Positions 32,426-43,099 are shown, counted from the stretch's first letter. The stretch is 64,000 nucleotides of DNA from Sorex araneus (GCF_027595985.1 NC_073307.1:47036509-47100508); one strand, 5' to 3'. The notes: generated by a model from the letters alone, not told the origin. Numbers and translations: made by a program.

Positions 32426-32509
32426 TTTTAGAGCTGACCAACAGACTCTCCATCTGACACAGAATATGGGCTCAATAGCCAACACTCCTGATAGAAATTT
32501 CTTATGCAT

Positions 32510-32660
32510 TAGAGCTGGAGAGTGTGCCCTGTATGTGCGAGTCCTCAGGCTGGACCCTTAGCACCACAGGACCCCTGCTTAGCACTACCAGGCATAGTCC
32601 TGGTGGTCCCTGAGCGTTGACAGGTGGAGCCCTGGTGGCCCCCTACATCACTAGGTTAGA
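32510..32660 (+). repeat. Extended old SINE subfamily
   Basis: agagctggagagtgtgccct ... gtcctggtggtccctgagcg ... ggagccctggtggcccccta. Confidence 0.45.
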
Positions 32661-32804
32661 CCGGCATTTCCTGACCCCCATACCCCTGCAGAAGTATCAT
32701 TATAATGAGGTCACTGAAGTAGCAGGTTGTTTGATTAAAGTGCACAGCACTCACTTTAGAGTGGCAGCAGCACAGAGATTCCTCAGAAAGTTCAGGATAC
32801 ATGG

Positions 32805-33012
32805 AGATAGCTCGGGGTTGGGCTGCGTTCTGTGTAAGCAGAAGGCCCTGAGTTCAATCCCAAAGCTATTTGGCTTCCTGAGCACCGCCAGGTGGCTCTG
32901 GTGGTCCCCAGCGGGCTGGGCCCAAGTAGTGCTGAATCGCCAGCCCAAGCACGATGCATCAGGCCTGGTGGGCTGGACATCTTCGGCAGCAGCCCCCCTG
33001 GCCCTCTTAGCG
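32805..33012 (+). repeat. Extended old SINE subfamily
   Basis: gagatagctcggggttgggc ... gaccgccaggtggctctgg-like ... ggtccccagcgggctgggcc, ending cagcccccctggccctc. Longest extension of this group. Confidence 0.45.
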
Positions 33013-33049
33013 TAGCTCAGGAGGACTCCCTTAAAATATCAGGACTGGA

Positions 33050-33217
33050 GGGCTGGAGTGATAACACAGCGGGTAGGGCGTTTGCCTTGCATGTGGCCAA
33101 CCCGGATTCGAATCCCAGCATCCCATATGGTCCCCTGAGCACCACCAGGGATAATTCCTGCATGAGCCAGGAGTGACCCCTGTGCATCACCAGGTGTGAC
33201 CCCCCCACAAAGAAGAA
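33050..33217 (+). repeat. SOR SINE, full length
   Basis: ggctggagtgataacacagc ... accaggtgtgacccccccac. Perfect 12-bp duplication atcaggactgga at 33038-33049 and 33218-33229. Confidence 0.94.
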
Positions 33218-33224
33218 ATCAGGA

Positions 33225-33665
33225 CTGGAAATTCCAAATGATCCAGTTTCTCCACTCCTAAAATCCAGTAATTTGCAGCATTATTTTTAGCAGCCATGAA
33301 TCGGAAACCACCTCTGTGCCCATTGACTGGCAGGTAAAGGTGTATATGTGCACAGTGAAATATATACTCAGCTCTACAGAGAGATGAAGTCTTGCCTGTG
33401 GGGAGACTTGTGTAACCCATTTACACAACATGGGTCATCCTCTAAGACCTTATCACTTTTTAGTGAAACAAGTCAGATGAAAAAGAAAATTACCAGGTGA
33501 CTTCATGTATACGTGGTGTACAGAGAAAGCAAATGGATCCAATAAAATTAATTTTTGGACAATATGACTAACTAGTGCTTGCCAGAAGTGTTAGGGGATG
33601 GGGCTTCTCAACTGGGGCAAAGAGACCATGTGCTGCTGTGCAAAGATGCACACCTGAAAATCCCA
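33225..33665 (+). repeat. L1 ORF2 3'-end fragment
   Basis: Sense-strand landmarks: cagcagccatgaatcggaaa-like, ctgtgcccattgactggcag, gtgaaacaagtcagatgaaa, gtgacttcatgtatacgtgg. Frame destroyed. Confidence 0.75.
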
Positions 33666-33684
33666 CACTGGTTTAAAAAAAAAC

Positions 33685-33866
33685 ACCTTATTTATTTATT
33701 TTGGTGTTGGGGACACATTCAGTGATGCTCAGGGCTTACTCCTGGCTCTGTATTCAGGGATCACTCCTGGCAGTGCTCAGGGGGCCAGATGAGGTGCTGG
33801 GGATCGAACTTGGGTCAGTCACGCACAAAGACAAGCACCTTACCATTTGAGCCATCTCAATAGCCC
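33685..33866 (-). repeat. SOR-type SINE
   Basis: TTTA tail, then ggggacacattcagtgatgc ... ccatttgagccatctcaata. Confidence 0.8.
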
Positions 33867-33927
33867 GAGATTTATATTTATGATGCAATGTTGCTTGAAG
33901 ATAGCTCAACAAATGAACACAGATTTA

Positions 33928-34310
33928 AAAAAAATTTTTTTATTAGTGAATCACCGTGAGGTACAGTTACAGATTTACATATTTTAGTGCTTGTGTTTCA
34001 GTTATACAATGCTTAAGTACCCACCCCTCCACCAGTACCCATTCTCCGCCACCGATGATCCCAGTATCCCTCCCACCCCCCCACCTATCCCTCCCATCCC
34101 CCCCCCTCTGTGGCATGGCATTCCCTTTTGTTCTCTCTCTCCTTTTGGGTGTTGTGGTTTGCAATAGAGGTATTGAGTGGCCACTGTGTTCAATCTATAG
34201 TCTACTTTCAGCATGCATCTCCCATCCTGAGCGGGTCCTTCTACCACAATTTTCTTGGTGTTCCCTTCTCTATCTGAGCTGCCTTTCCCCCCAAGAACAC
34301 GCGACTTAAT
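33928..34310 (-). repeat. L1 3'-terminal fragment
   Basis: Antisense: gtgaatcaccgtgaggtaca, cacccctccaccagtaccca, gatcccagtatccctcccac, tgttgtggtttgcaatagag. Long enough to include the C-rich tract of the 3' UTR. Confidence 0.8.
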
Positions 34311-34498
34311 TTTTAGTTTTGTTTTGTGTTTGCTCTTGGGCCATAGCCAGTGGTGCTTGGGGCTTACTCCGGGCTTTGAGCTCAGGGATCTCTTCTGGCA
34401 GTGCTCTGGGATCCTTACATGGTGTAGTGCCAGGATTGAACTTGAGTTGGCCGTGTGAAAGGTAAGTTCTTTACTCACTGTACTATCTCTCTCTGGAC
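34310..34498 (-). repeat. SOR-type SINE
   Basis: cttgggccatagccagtggt ... tcactgtactatctctctct. Confidence 0.75.
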
Positions 34499-34499
34499 C

Positions 34500-34640
34500 C
34501 TGAACACCTGCTTTGCATGCTGGCATCCTGGGAATGTGGTTTCTTGAGCACCACCAGGGATCCAGAAGTGACTCCTAAGCACAGAGCCAGGAGAAGCACT
34601 TGAACATAGCTGGATGTGGTCTCCCTGAAAATAACTGGAA
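34500..34640 (+). repeat. SOR-type SINE, head truncated
   Basis: gaacacctgctttgcatgct ... gctggatgtggtctcc. First of three plus-strand copies in tandem. Confidence 0.65.
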
Positions 34641-34694
34641 AACTTAGAAGAATATTTATTGTATGGTGATGTGACTCTTTAAAGAAAATAATCA

Positions 34695-34860
34695 TTATGA
34701 CTAGAGAGATAATACAGTGGGGAGGGCGCTTGTCTTGCACACAGCCAACCTGGGTTTGATCTCTGGCCCCCTAAATGGGCCCCTGAGCACTGCTAGGAGT
34801 GATTCCTGAATGGAGAGCCAGGAGAAAGCCCTGAGTGTTGCAAAAAATAAAAATAAATAA
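34695..34860 (+). repeat. SOR-type SINE with (AAAT)n tail
   Basis: gactagagagataatacagt ... ggagaaagccctgagtgttg, then an AAATA repeat. Confidence 0.8.
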
Positions 34861-34862
34861 AA

Positions 34863-35016
34863 TTGGGACTGGAGAGATAATGCAGCGGGTATGCCATTTC
34901 GTTTGCATGCAGCTGACCAGGTTTGACCCCTGGTATACCATATGTTCTCCCAAGCACCACTAGGAGTAATTCCTGAGTCTAGAGCAAGAAGTAACCCCTG
35001 GCCCCCAAACCAAAGA
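34863..35016 (+). repeat. SOR-type SINE
   Basis: gggactggagagataatgca ... aagtaacccctggcccccaa. Inserted in the tail of the previous copy. Confidence 0.8.
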
Positions 35017-35468
35017 TAAACACTGCACTGTAGCACTGCACTGTAATCCCATTGTTCATCGTTTTTCTCGAATGGGCACCAGAAACGTCTCCATTGTGAG
35101 ACTTGTTGCTACTGGGTTTTTTTTTTTCTTTTTGGGTCACACCCAGCAATGCACAGGGGTCACTCCTGGCTCATGCCTCATGCACTCTGGCGGTGCTCAG
35201 GGGACCATTTGGGACGCTGGGATTTGAACCCGGGTCGGCCTCATGCAAGGCAAATGCCCTACCCGCTGTGCTATCACTCCAGCCCCCGACTTGTTGCTAC
35301 TGTTTTTGGCATATCGAGTATGACACGAGTAGCTTGTCAGGCTCTGCTGTGCGGGGCGGGATACTCTCAGTAGCTTGCTGGGCTCTCCAAGAGGGATGGA
35401 GGAATCGAACCCAGGTCAGTCACGTACAAGGCAAACACCCTACTCGCTATGCTATGGCTCCAGTCCGT
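35017..35468 (-). repeat. Chimeric long-body SINE with SOR head, split by a younger SINE
   Basis: On the minus strand: SOR head (35375-35468), long body (35303-35374 and 35037-35099) and tail built from cagtgctacagtgcagtg at 35017-35040. The element is interrupted at 35115-35287. Confidence 0.9.
35115..35287 (-). repeat. SOR SINE nested in the long-body SINE
   Basis: Near-consensus copy with poly(T) on its left and ctatcactccagccccc on its right. Perfect 15-bp duplication gacttgttgctactg at 35100-35114 and 35288-35302. Confidence 0.96.
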
Positions 35469-35479
35469 TAAACTAAAGC

Positions 35480-36505
35480 CAAAGATAAATAAATATAAAT
35501 AAATACAGCAATCACAAGCATGACAACATAGTATAGACATAAACTTGGCTATAAATTTGTCACCTTTGAGCTATCTCATCCAATCTCCTTTCCTTACACA
35601 CCAAATGCATAGATATATAAAAAAATAATCACATCAAGACTAGCAATAATTATGAAAAATTTTGTGAGTGGTAGTTGATTTGATTACAAACTTTATTTGA
35701 AAGTCAGAATGGTAGATTTTACAAAATTGTCTAGATTCTGAGAGAAAAAGAGAGATGATACAAGTAAGCAGTCATTTTTTTCATTTATCAGAAAAATGAA
35801 GGGGATTTAGTAGGTGCATGGCACTGGCCTTATTTTTCTCATAGTATGTACGTTTGCCACAAATTTACTCTTCTCAACCTTTCATTGCTTTATTCTGCAA
35901 TGGTAAGTTATTCCAATGAGAAAGAAAGGGGGAGGTTTAGCAGGAAAGTATTGGTGCTATAAAGATCTTTGATTCGTTGGCCTCTTCAATGTTGAGTAAC
36001 AAGTATCAAACCACCTCTTCCAGTTCAGAGAGTTCAGCTCAGGTGTATTAAAAAGCTTTATGCCTATTAAATTCTTTGATTCTTTTTTGTCTTGGAGCTA
36101 CAAATTATTAGCATTCGACTGCCAAGTGACACTTATCATTTTCCAAATGACCTGTACAAAGTGAGGAAAACTGGCTGTTATGTTCCTCATGTTCCTATTC
36201 TCAGAGACCCAAAAGGTCTGGGGTCAATTTACCCTCACCATGAGTGTTTGGGACCCAGATTGGCCAAAATCTCCTGGACTGTAGATAGTAGACAGGAGTC
36301 AAAAGAAGCAGGCACTGCATCAAATTAATTCTGATAGTAGTGACCCCCAGTATCTGGTGATGGTAGCTGGTTCATTCCATGGGGTGAGGACATTCTCAAT
36401 AGCAGCCCTGTGACACAGTTTCCTCTGTGGAGTTGGCCAACCAGCCTTCTGGTGGGTGACTGCTGCTCTTCCAGCTAGCCCACTCATTCTTTGAGCTCCC
36501 TGATA
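35480..36505. other. Repeat-poor intergenic island
   Basis: About 1 kb without a SINE or L1. Mostly AT-rich and unique-looking. No coding exon or RNA recognised. Confidence 0.55.
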
Positions 36506-36514
36506 CCTTTTTTG

Positions 36515-36860
36515 GGGGTGGGGACACACCCGCTTTGCTCATGGATTATTCCTGGCTCTGTGCTCAGTGATCACTCTGACTGAACCCCAGTCAGACTCTA
36601 TCCCCATTCCCAACACTCTTTCAATAAATCTTTTTTCTTTTTTTAAAAAGCACCCCCCCTTTCCATTGCTTATTTATTTATTTCTATTATTAATTTTTAT
36701 TTTGGAGGGAAGGTGTCGGCACACCACCCTACAGTGCTCACAGGGCACTTCTGACTCTATTCAGGGCTCACTTCTAGTGGTGCTCAGGGGAACCAAACAG
36801 GTGCCAGAGATGGAACTGGGATTGGCTGCATGCGAGACAAATGTCTTCGCCCCCATTCAT
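36515..36860 (-). repeat. Two diverged SOR-type SINEs
   Basis: A 3' piece at 36515-36600 (ggggacacacccgctttgct) and a fuller copy at 36700-36860 (cggcacaccaccctacagtg ... gctgcatgcgagacaaatgt). Confidence 0.6.
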
Positions 36861-36917
36861 TTTTTTCTACCCTCAGTAAATTATTTTTCTGCTCTGGTTA
36901 ACCAGTCAGTTTTATTT

Positions 36918-37161
36918 TTTAAATTTTCTTCTTCTTTTTAAAATAATTTATTGATTTTTTAATTAGTCACAGTGAGGGTACAGTTACAGATTCACACATT
37001 TTTGTGCTTGTTTTACCCCCATGCAATGTTTGAGAGCCCATCCCTCCACCAGTGTCCATTCTCCACCACCTATGAACCCAGTATCCCTCCCACCCGCTAA
37101 TCCATCCCCCCCACCTGACTCTACCTCTGTGGCAGAGCATTCCAATTTGTTCTTTCTCCTT
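36918..37161 (-). mobile_element. L1 3'-end insertion, 5'-truncated, with 20-bp duplication
   Basis: About 240 nt of antisense L1 3' end (attagtcacagtgagggtac, ccatccctccaccagtgtcc, atgaacccagtatccctccc). Flanks ttaaccagtcagttttattt at 36898-36917 and 37162-37181 are identical, so this is one complete target-primed insertion. Confidence 0.93.
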
Positions 37162-37189
37162 TTAACCAGTCAGTTTTATTTATTTATTT

Positions 37190-37362
37190 TAGTTTGTTCG
37201 TCTTGTTTGGGGGCCACTTCTGGTGGTGCTCAGACATAGCTCCTGACTCTGTGCTCAGGATTTGCTCCCTGCAGTGCTCCTGGGACCATATAGTGTGAGG
37301 AACCAAACCCCTTACATACAAAACATGCTTTGTGTACACTCAGTCTGTGGAGCTCTCTCTGG
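37190..37362 (-). repeat. SOR-type SINE
   Basis: gggggccacttctggtggtg ... ctgtggagctctctctggcc. Its TTTA tail overlaps the right duplication of the L1 insertion. Confidence 0.75.
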
Positions 37363-37873
37363 CCTAGACTCAGTTCTTATTACTTCCTCTAAGCAACCAA
37401 AGGGCCTGATGCTGCTACTTTCAGCATTGATCTCTGGATGAAGTCGTGTCCAGATGTGTAACTGGTTCAGTGTGTTCGGCCGTGCTCTAAGTCTATGCAT
37501 CACAGGCAAAAGAAGAGTTGGAGGAAAAAGAAGCTACCATTATGAAAATTCACTGCCCTATCTTAAACTAATCTTTGAAGTTTTTGATTCAGATTTACCC
37601 ATCCATGTCACCACGACTATGTGCAAGCAACTGTGCCAGGCACAGAGAAGAACCGAAGGTCAACAAGCTATAAGCTGACATACTTGAGTTGTGAACCAAG
37701 TAAAGCATACCTATTTATTAAATGAAGAAAAATAGTTTCATTGAGAGAAGTTTACTTAGAGAAGTGTGAGAAGGAGGTTTTTTAAGAGAGAGCACGCACA
37801 GGCTTCTCTAGAGTGGAAAAAAGTCTGAACCAAGTAATAAATGTTTGGGGTTTTTCTTTGAAAAAGCAAATAT

Positions 37874-38045
37874 TGGGGTCAAAGAGAATATAGTGAGTGG
37901 GAAAGGTGCTTGGCTTGCATGCCTCTGACCATAGTTTGATCCCCGGCACCTTGTATGAGTTCCAGAGCCCCAGGAGTGATTCCTAAGTGTGCAGGGTCAG
38001 GAGTAAACCCTAAGCACCGCTGGGTGTGGCCAAAATCAGAAAATG
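37874..38045 (+). repeat. SOR-type SINE
   Basis: ggggtcaaagagaatatagt ... caccgctgggtgtggcc. Confidence 0.75.
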
Positions 38046-38080
38046 AAAACAAAGTGGACATTAAAACTGGCTATTTTGGG

Positions 38081-38258
38081 AGGCTGGAACGATAGCACAG
38101 TGCTAGGGCATTTGCCTTGAACACGGCCGAACTGGGTTCAATTCCCAGCATCCCATGTGGTCCCCTGTGCACCACCAGGAGTAATTCCTGAGTGCATGAG
38201 CCAGGAGTAACCCCTGTGCATCTCCGGGTGTGACCCAAAAAGCAAAAAAAATTTAAAA
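38081..38258 (+). repeat. SOR SINE, full length
   Basis: ggctggaacgatagcacagt ... tctccgggtgtgacccaaaa. Carries the gtgcatgagccaggagtaac body variant. Confidence 0.88.
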
Positions 38259-38269
38259 ACCAAAACCCC

Positions 38270-38950
38270 CCAAAAAGCTGGCTACTCTGTTGTAGGAAAA
38301 TTCTTTTTATCTTTGAATAGGTGTCACTGGGAGAAGATGTCCATTTTAGGGGAGGGGAGGACGTGGGGGGACAATGTTCTAGCACTCAATCTAAAAAGGC
38401 AAATACTTGGAACCTTTTGTTAGAGGTTTCAAGTAAAAAACAAAGTACCTTTCCAGAAGACTGAAAAAGAATGTCTCTTTTGAAGCTAAAATGAAATAGT
38501 TCTTCATCAAAATATTTGCCAGCGGCATGAGAGAAGAGGTCAGTGAGTTAGGAATTTCAGATAGTCCTAAGAGTTGAAATAGCATCAAAGAAACATCAGT
38601 TTCAAAACAAAATACTATTCAACTTACTCCATTTTCCTGAAATTACTAAATAAATACATACCCGGGGAGATGGAGATCCCAATAACACCGCAATTACCCA
38701 GGGGGTGTTGACACTGATAGTGAAAACAGAATAATTAACAAAGAGTTAACATGAAGTCAAGCAGATGATCCCAAATGTGTGCTTTGCCACTGAGCCACAT
38801 CCCTGGTCTGTGCCCACAGACTAAACCACCAGCCTCTCTTCTCTTTCCATCCCTCACATGCAAGGTAGGACAAACAATTTTCTGGTTCATATTTTGGGGA
38901 AAGGTACCTTCCAAGCTGCAGTTCTACCTGGAGATCTCTCCCTGAGATTC
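38270..38950. other. Unique-looking stretch
   Basis: No repeat recognised except a tRNA-type SINE phrase at 38775-38815 (ctttgccactgagccacatc). Confidence 0.45.
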
Positions 38951-38954
38951 TCCC

Positions 38955-39078
38955 CCATCAGGGGTGGGGTGGGGGTACACATCCTACAGTGTTTAGGTGT
39001 GCCAAAGGTACCGGAGATCAAACTGGGTCAACCAGATCAAAGCTTGTGCCTTAACAGGTGGCATCTCTCCCATCCCGG
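38955..39078 (-). repeat. SOR-type SINE, diverged
   Basis: gtacacatcctacagtgttt ... gagatcaaactgggtcaacc ... ccttaacaggtggcatctct. Its 3' part (38958-38995) recurs exactly at 39610-39647. Confidence 0.5.
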
Positions 39079-39317
39079 GCTTTAATTTTACAAAGGATCC
39101 AAATGCCTCAGGCACCCTGAATTTGAAACTAGTCCTCTAAATGAGAGCTATGTGACTAAGAGCAAGTTATTCTTATTTTTCTAGTATGTTTTTCTCTCTA
39201 AAATAAAGATAAAAATAATAAATCACTATACTTAGCTCCGAGAGAAGTGTGGATGATCTCATTCATATCTCATTATGAATGAGATAAATGACAAAATACA
39301 AATAAAATGTTTAATAA

Positions 39318-39482
39318 TGGGGCTGGGATACAGTACAGCAGATAGAACGCTTGCCTTGCACGTGGTAAAACTGGGTTTGATCCTCTGTGCCCCTATATGG
39401 TCCCCTGAGCACGTAATCACTGAGGTCAGAGACAGGAATAACCCCTGAGCCTCACCAAGTGTGACCCAGAAAAAAACAAAAC
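39318..39482 (+). repeat. SOR-type SINE
   Basis: ggggctgggatacagtacag ... ctcaccaagtgtgacccaga. Confidence 0.8.
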
Positions 39483-39611
39483 AACAATAACCAAAGTTTA
39501 GTAGTAACATTTGGCCCTTTGTAATAAGCCCTTAAAAATGAGAATAAAAATAAAATAAAATAAAATAAAACTGAGAATAAAAGGATTTGGCAAAGGTGAT
39601 CTAGCCCACTC

Positions 39612-39895
39612 AGGGGTGGGGTGGGGGTACACATCCTACAGTGTTTATTTTTTATTTCTTTATTTTTTTTTAATTGAATCACCGTGAGATACAGTTACAA
39701 ACTTTGATGATTAGGTTTCATTCATACAATATCGAGCACCCATCCCTCCACCAATGCACATTTTCCACCCCCAATGTCCCAGTATCCCTCCTGCCACCCA
39801 CACCCCGTCCCACCCACGGCTTCTGTGGCAGGTACCGTTCCTTCTTATTCTCTCTCTACTTTTAGGGGTTATGATTTGCAACACAGATACTAAGA
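39612..39895 (-). mobile_element. L1 3'-end insertion with a captured local fragment
   Basis: L1 antisense 3' end occupies 39648-39895 (ttgaatcaccgtgagataca ... ggttatgatttgcaacacag). Between its T-rich end and the left duplication lies a copy of 38958-38995. Duplication gatctagcccactc at 39598-39611 and 39896-39909 (14 of 14). Confidence 0.88.
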
Positions 39896-40360
39896 GATCT
39901 AGCCCACTCTTGACTCCACTAACAAGGTGACTGAAAAGAACAATCGTCCAGCCCCCGGGAGTTAGCGCCCTCAAATGTGATGACTCAAACACATCCAGGG
40001 AAGGTAGGGGTCAACATTCCCACCAGGTGGACATAGTGCGGGCCCCTGTTTTACAGTGTCCAGCCCGGGGCGGGCAATGACCGCGGGCGGATGGGTGGGC
40101 GCGGTCGGGGCGCGGCGCCTGCAGCGGCCGGGTGGCCCAGGCGGGCTGCTGCGCCCCACCCCGGCCCGGGCCGGCTGGGGAGTGGAAAGCCACCACCCGC
40201 CCGGCCTGCCAGACAATCGACAAAGGCGGGGACCGGCCGGCTCGCGGCGCGCGCACGCACGCCAGCAGCGTGGGCTGAGCCCGGCCGGGAACCCGAGCCC
40301 CGGCACCCCGGCACCCCGGGCTCGGCAGAGCTGGCGTGGGCGCCGCACCTGGCGCGCTCA

Positions 40361-40362
40361 GG
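40361..40362 (+). other. Splice donor A of the 40-kb island
   Basis: CAG|gtgagtcc, matching the donor consensus at eight consecutive positions. The exon ends at 40361 and the intron starts at 40362. Presumed end of ARHGEF37 exon 1 or an alternative first exon. Confidence 0.55.
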
Positions 40363-40533
40363 TGAGTCCAGCCCGGGCGTTGGCGGGCGCGCGCCGGGTG
40401 GGCCGGGCGGCAGCTGCCCCGCAGGTCGCACCCCGAGCTGCAGGTCGCCGCGTAGCTTTGTTATCTGGAGCCTGGTGGGAATGCAAGCAGCCACTCGCTC
40501 GCCCGTTGGCACGTGGGAGCCGAGAGCCCGAGA

Positions 40534-40535
40534 GG
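40534..40535 (+). other. Splice donor B of the 40-kb island
   Basis: GAGAG|gtaagcc. The exon would end at 40534. A weaker third candidate, GAGAG|gtgagc, follows with its exon end at 40768. Tandem donors suggest alternative first exons or alternative 5' splice sites. Confidence 0.45.
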
Positions 40536-40699
40536 TAAGCCAGCTTAGGGGACACTTCGCTCAGTTCCGTGTTTATAACCCTGCCTGCTTCAGCCTGCGA
40601 CGTGGGGCGACTTTTTCTTTTAGAAGCCGGGGTAAGGGGTCTATCCTCGTTAGCACAGGGGAATTGACGTACTAAAACAATGGAACAACACACACTGAG

Positions 40700-41640
40700 A
40701 TGAAGACGCTTGGCCACAGTTTCCGCACGGGGCCGTCAGGGCCCCGGGAAGCAACGCAGTTGGGAGAGGTGAGCTAGATGCCTTGGCCAGGGCCCTCGGG
40801 GGAGCGGGGAGCCTGCTGCCAAGTCCTGGACCCGAAGCCGAAGCCAGACTGCCTGCCAGCTGCAGCGCTGTGAGCGCTGGAAACTCAGAGGCCACAGAAG
40901 CAGACCTGTGCCCTGTGCCGGTTCTTCATCTTCCTGGAGACACTGACCCCTTAGAAAGTCTCTCTCTGACCTTGTACTTGTTTCCAGGTTCCAGCGGAAG
41001 CCTTCCTATTGTAAGGAATGCTGAAGGACTCCCCGCGGGGACTGGCAGTTTATTTGCTCCTGTAAAGGGAAGAAGCTGGGGAATAGGAGCCCGAGAGGTC
41101 GGGAGGGAGCCCCATGCATGTGGGAGGTCCTGGGGACCCCTTGACTTCTCATGGTCCCCAGCGCGCCACAGGAGTGACCCCAACATTGCCAGTGTGGCCC
41201 CCAAACCAAATCGATCCAGCAATCAAGGGAGGTGCTGGTGAAAGATTATTTCTAGTCTGCCTGGGTTCATCTGGCTGTGTTGATTTGGACATGCAGTTTC
41301 ACCTCTCCAGGACCTATTTTATTGGTAAAAATGGAGATAAGATTCCCCCCCCCCCATTTCATCTTTCAGGATCTTAGAATGAATGAACCTAGGCTCTGGA
41401 GATGCTCAGAGGGCTGGGGCTCCTGCTTTGGATGCTGGAGCCCCTTATTACCAGGCTCCCTAAGCTCAAGGGGGCAACACTCCCCACATCCCTAGTACCT
41501 CGGATGTGGTCCCAAAATAATGAAAGAACCTGGGCTCAGTAAACATGTGGTGAGTAATAACGCTGATGCCACTTAGGATGGAACTGGGCTGCTACTGAAA
41601 GAAACTGGAAGAATCTGGAAGAAATCGGGCAGCTGTGGAA
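40700..41640. other. Flank of the second CpG island, start of the presumed ARHGEF37 intron 1
   Basis: Moderate GC, falling to average by 41.3 kb. A partial SINE body lies at 41128-41212 and a very diverged one at 41385-41515. No coding exon recognised. Confidence 0.45.
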
Positions 41641-41654
41641 ATAAGACACGTGTA

Positions 41655-41772
41655 GAGGCCAGAGCCATAGCACAGCAGGGAGGGCATTTGCTTTGCACTC
41701 TGTCGACCTGGGTTTAATCCTCAGCATCCCATATGGTCCCCTGAATGCCACCACAAGTAATTCCTAAAATAT
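41655..41772 (+). repeat. SOR SINE, 3'-truncated
   Basis: gccagagccatagcacagca ... atgccaccacaagtaattcc. It ends in the body and a diverged antisense piece follows. Confidence 0.75.
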
Positions 41773-42034
41773 AGAATGCTGGAGATTGCACCTGGGTCAG
41801 GATTTGGAGGCCTCTTCCCCCAGTGCCTGTCAGTTCAATATTAGGACTTAATGATGTGACACAACACAGTGCCAACTGTGCTGCAGGCCACAAGGGATAC
41901 ATCTGGCAGTTCTGGCAGGACATGGAGTACCTGCGATCAAACTTGAGAATTTCTGCTTGAAAAGCGTGTGTCCTGACCCCTGAAATATTTCCCATGCTCC
42001 ATAGTTTTAATTTTGTTTTAAAATAGTATTTATT

Positions 42035-42170
42035 ACATTTTTGGTTTGGGGGCCATACCCAGTAGTGCTCAGGAACTACTCCTGGCTCTGCTCAAACCTG
42101 GTGGTGCTCTTGGGAGCAGCTCAGGCATACAAAACATGCTTCAGCTCATTGAACTACCTCCCTTGCCCTA
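42035..42170 (-). repeat. SOR-type SINE
   Basis: gggggccatacccagtagtg ... tcattgaactacctcccttg. Confidence 0.7.
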
Positions 42171-42177
42171 GAGTTTG

Positions 42178-42482
42178 TTTTGGTTCTTATTTAAAGTTAT
42201 AGTTTAGTAACATAGTTGCAATACTACAAATGTTTTTAGTTCTGATGTACAAAGTTGCATCACCACCTAAGAGCCCACACCCCTTCACCACTCATTTAAA
42301 AAATTATTATAGTTTAGGTTACATGTTTGCAATAGTGTTGGCGTTGATGGTTTTGGTACACACAGTTGTCGAATCTTGCAGCCACCATCATGCCCAGGGC
42401 CTTCCACCAATGCACTCGTGTTACTTAAGACCATTCATCCTTCTCCCCATATCTACTTCCTTAATCTGCTCTTCTTAGTTCT
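42178..42482 (-). repeat. Two overlapping L1 3'-end fragments
   Basis: Repeated phrases agtttagtaacatagttgca and agtttaggttacatgtttgc start two tandem pieces. Each continues with caccacc/caccatc and cttccaccaatgcactc-type text. Confidence 0.5.
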
Positions 42483-42498
42483 GGAATCCAGTGTCCAG

Positions 42499-42499
<1 letters not shown>

Positions 42500-42558
<59 letters not shown>
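42500..42558. repeat. (GT)n microsatellite
   Basis: About 29 uninterrupted GT units, at the junction of two L1 fragments. Confidence 0.97.
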
Positions 42559-42559
<1 letters not shown>

Positions 42560-42560
<1 letters not shown>

Positions 42561-42825
42561 GTATCATTTGATGTTGTCTTGTGCTTCTCTGTAAGCCATA
42601 GGTGCATAAGATCATCTGGTACTTGTGCTTCTGGCTCAGCATGATGCTCTCCAGTTCTATCCCAGTAGCAGTGAACTTCATGATTCTCTTTTCTCTTGTG
42701 GCTATAGAGTAATCCATTGTGTATTTACACCATGACTTTTTTTTATCCATTTGTCTGTCATAGGGTATTGGGGTTGTTTCTATGTCATGGCTATTATACA
42801 AAGTAAGTGCTTCAGTGGACATAGA
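42560..42825 (-). repeat. L1 ORF2 3'-end fragment
   Basis: gcttctggctcagcatgatg, ctccagttctatcccagtag, cttgtggctatagagtaatc, ccattgtgtatttacaccat, tgggttgtttctatg-type text. Confidence 0.85.
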
Positions 42826-42878
42826 TGTATATATATATGTGTATATTTAAAATTATGAAGGAAATGTAGGAAATGTAG

Positions 42879-43055
42879 GGCCAGAGCTATAGTACAGCAG
42901 GTCTGGTGTTTGTCTTGCATGCAGCCGACCCAGGTTCTATCCCCAGAATCCCACATGGTCTCCCAAACACCACCAGGAGTAATTCTGAGTGCAGAGCCAG
43001 GAGTAACCCCTGAGCATTGCCGGGTGTGACCCAAAAAGCAAAAAAAAAATAAAAT
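42879..43055 (+). repeat. SOR SINE, full length
   Basis: gggccagagctatagtacag ... gccgggtgtgacccaaaaag, with an AAAT tail. Inserted after a tandem ggaaatgta repeat. Confidence 0.88.
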
Positions 43056-43099
43056 AAAAAATAAAGGAGAAATCATTCTGGACAAGAACTGAGTGTTAA

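Larger units (their letters stand above)
40030..40560 (+). promoter_or_regulatory. ARHGEF37: Second CpG island, probable ARHGEF37 promoter and non-coding exon 1
   Basis: A GC- and CpG-rich block starts abruptly after an L1 3' end and fades by about 40.56 kb. On the plus strand GCGCTCAG at 40354-40361 is followed by gtgagt, an excellent splice donor, and CCGAGAG is followed by gtaagc at 40535. In human, ARHGEF37 (a RhoGEF of the DBL family) lies divergently from CSNK1A1 about 30 kb away, and its first exon is, as I recall, non-coding; here the spacing is 28 kb. The assignment therefore rests on synteny, orientation and splice signals, not on coding sequence. Open frames in the island on both strands look like GC-rich noise. 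Confidence 0.5.

Noticed and set aside
40051..40675. Open frames of 119-194 codons in the second CpG island
   Set aside because: Both strands are open in several frames, residues are R/P/G/A-rich, and none resembles the ARHGEF37 N-terminus.
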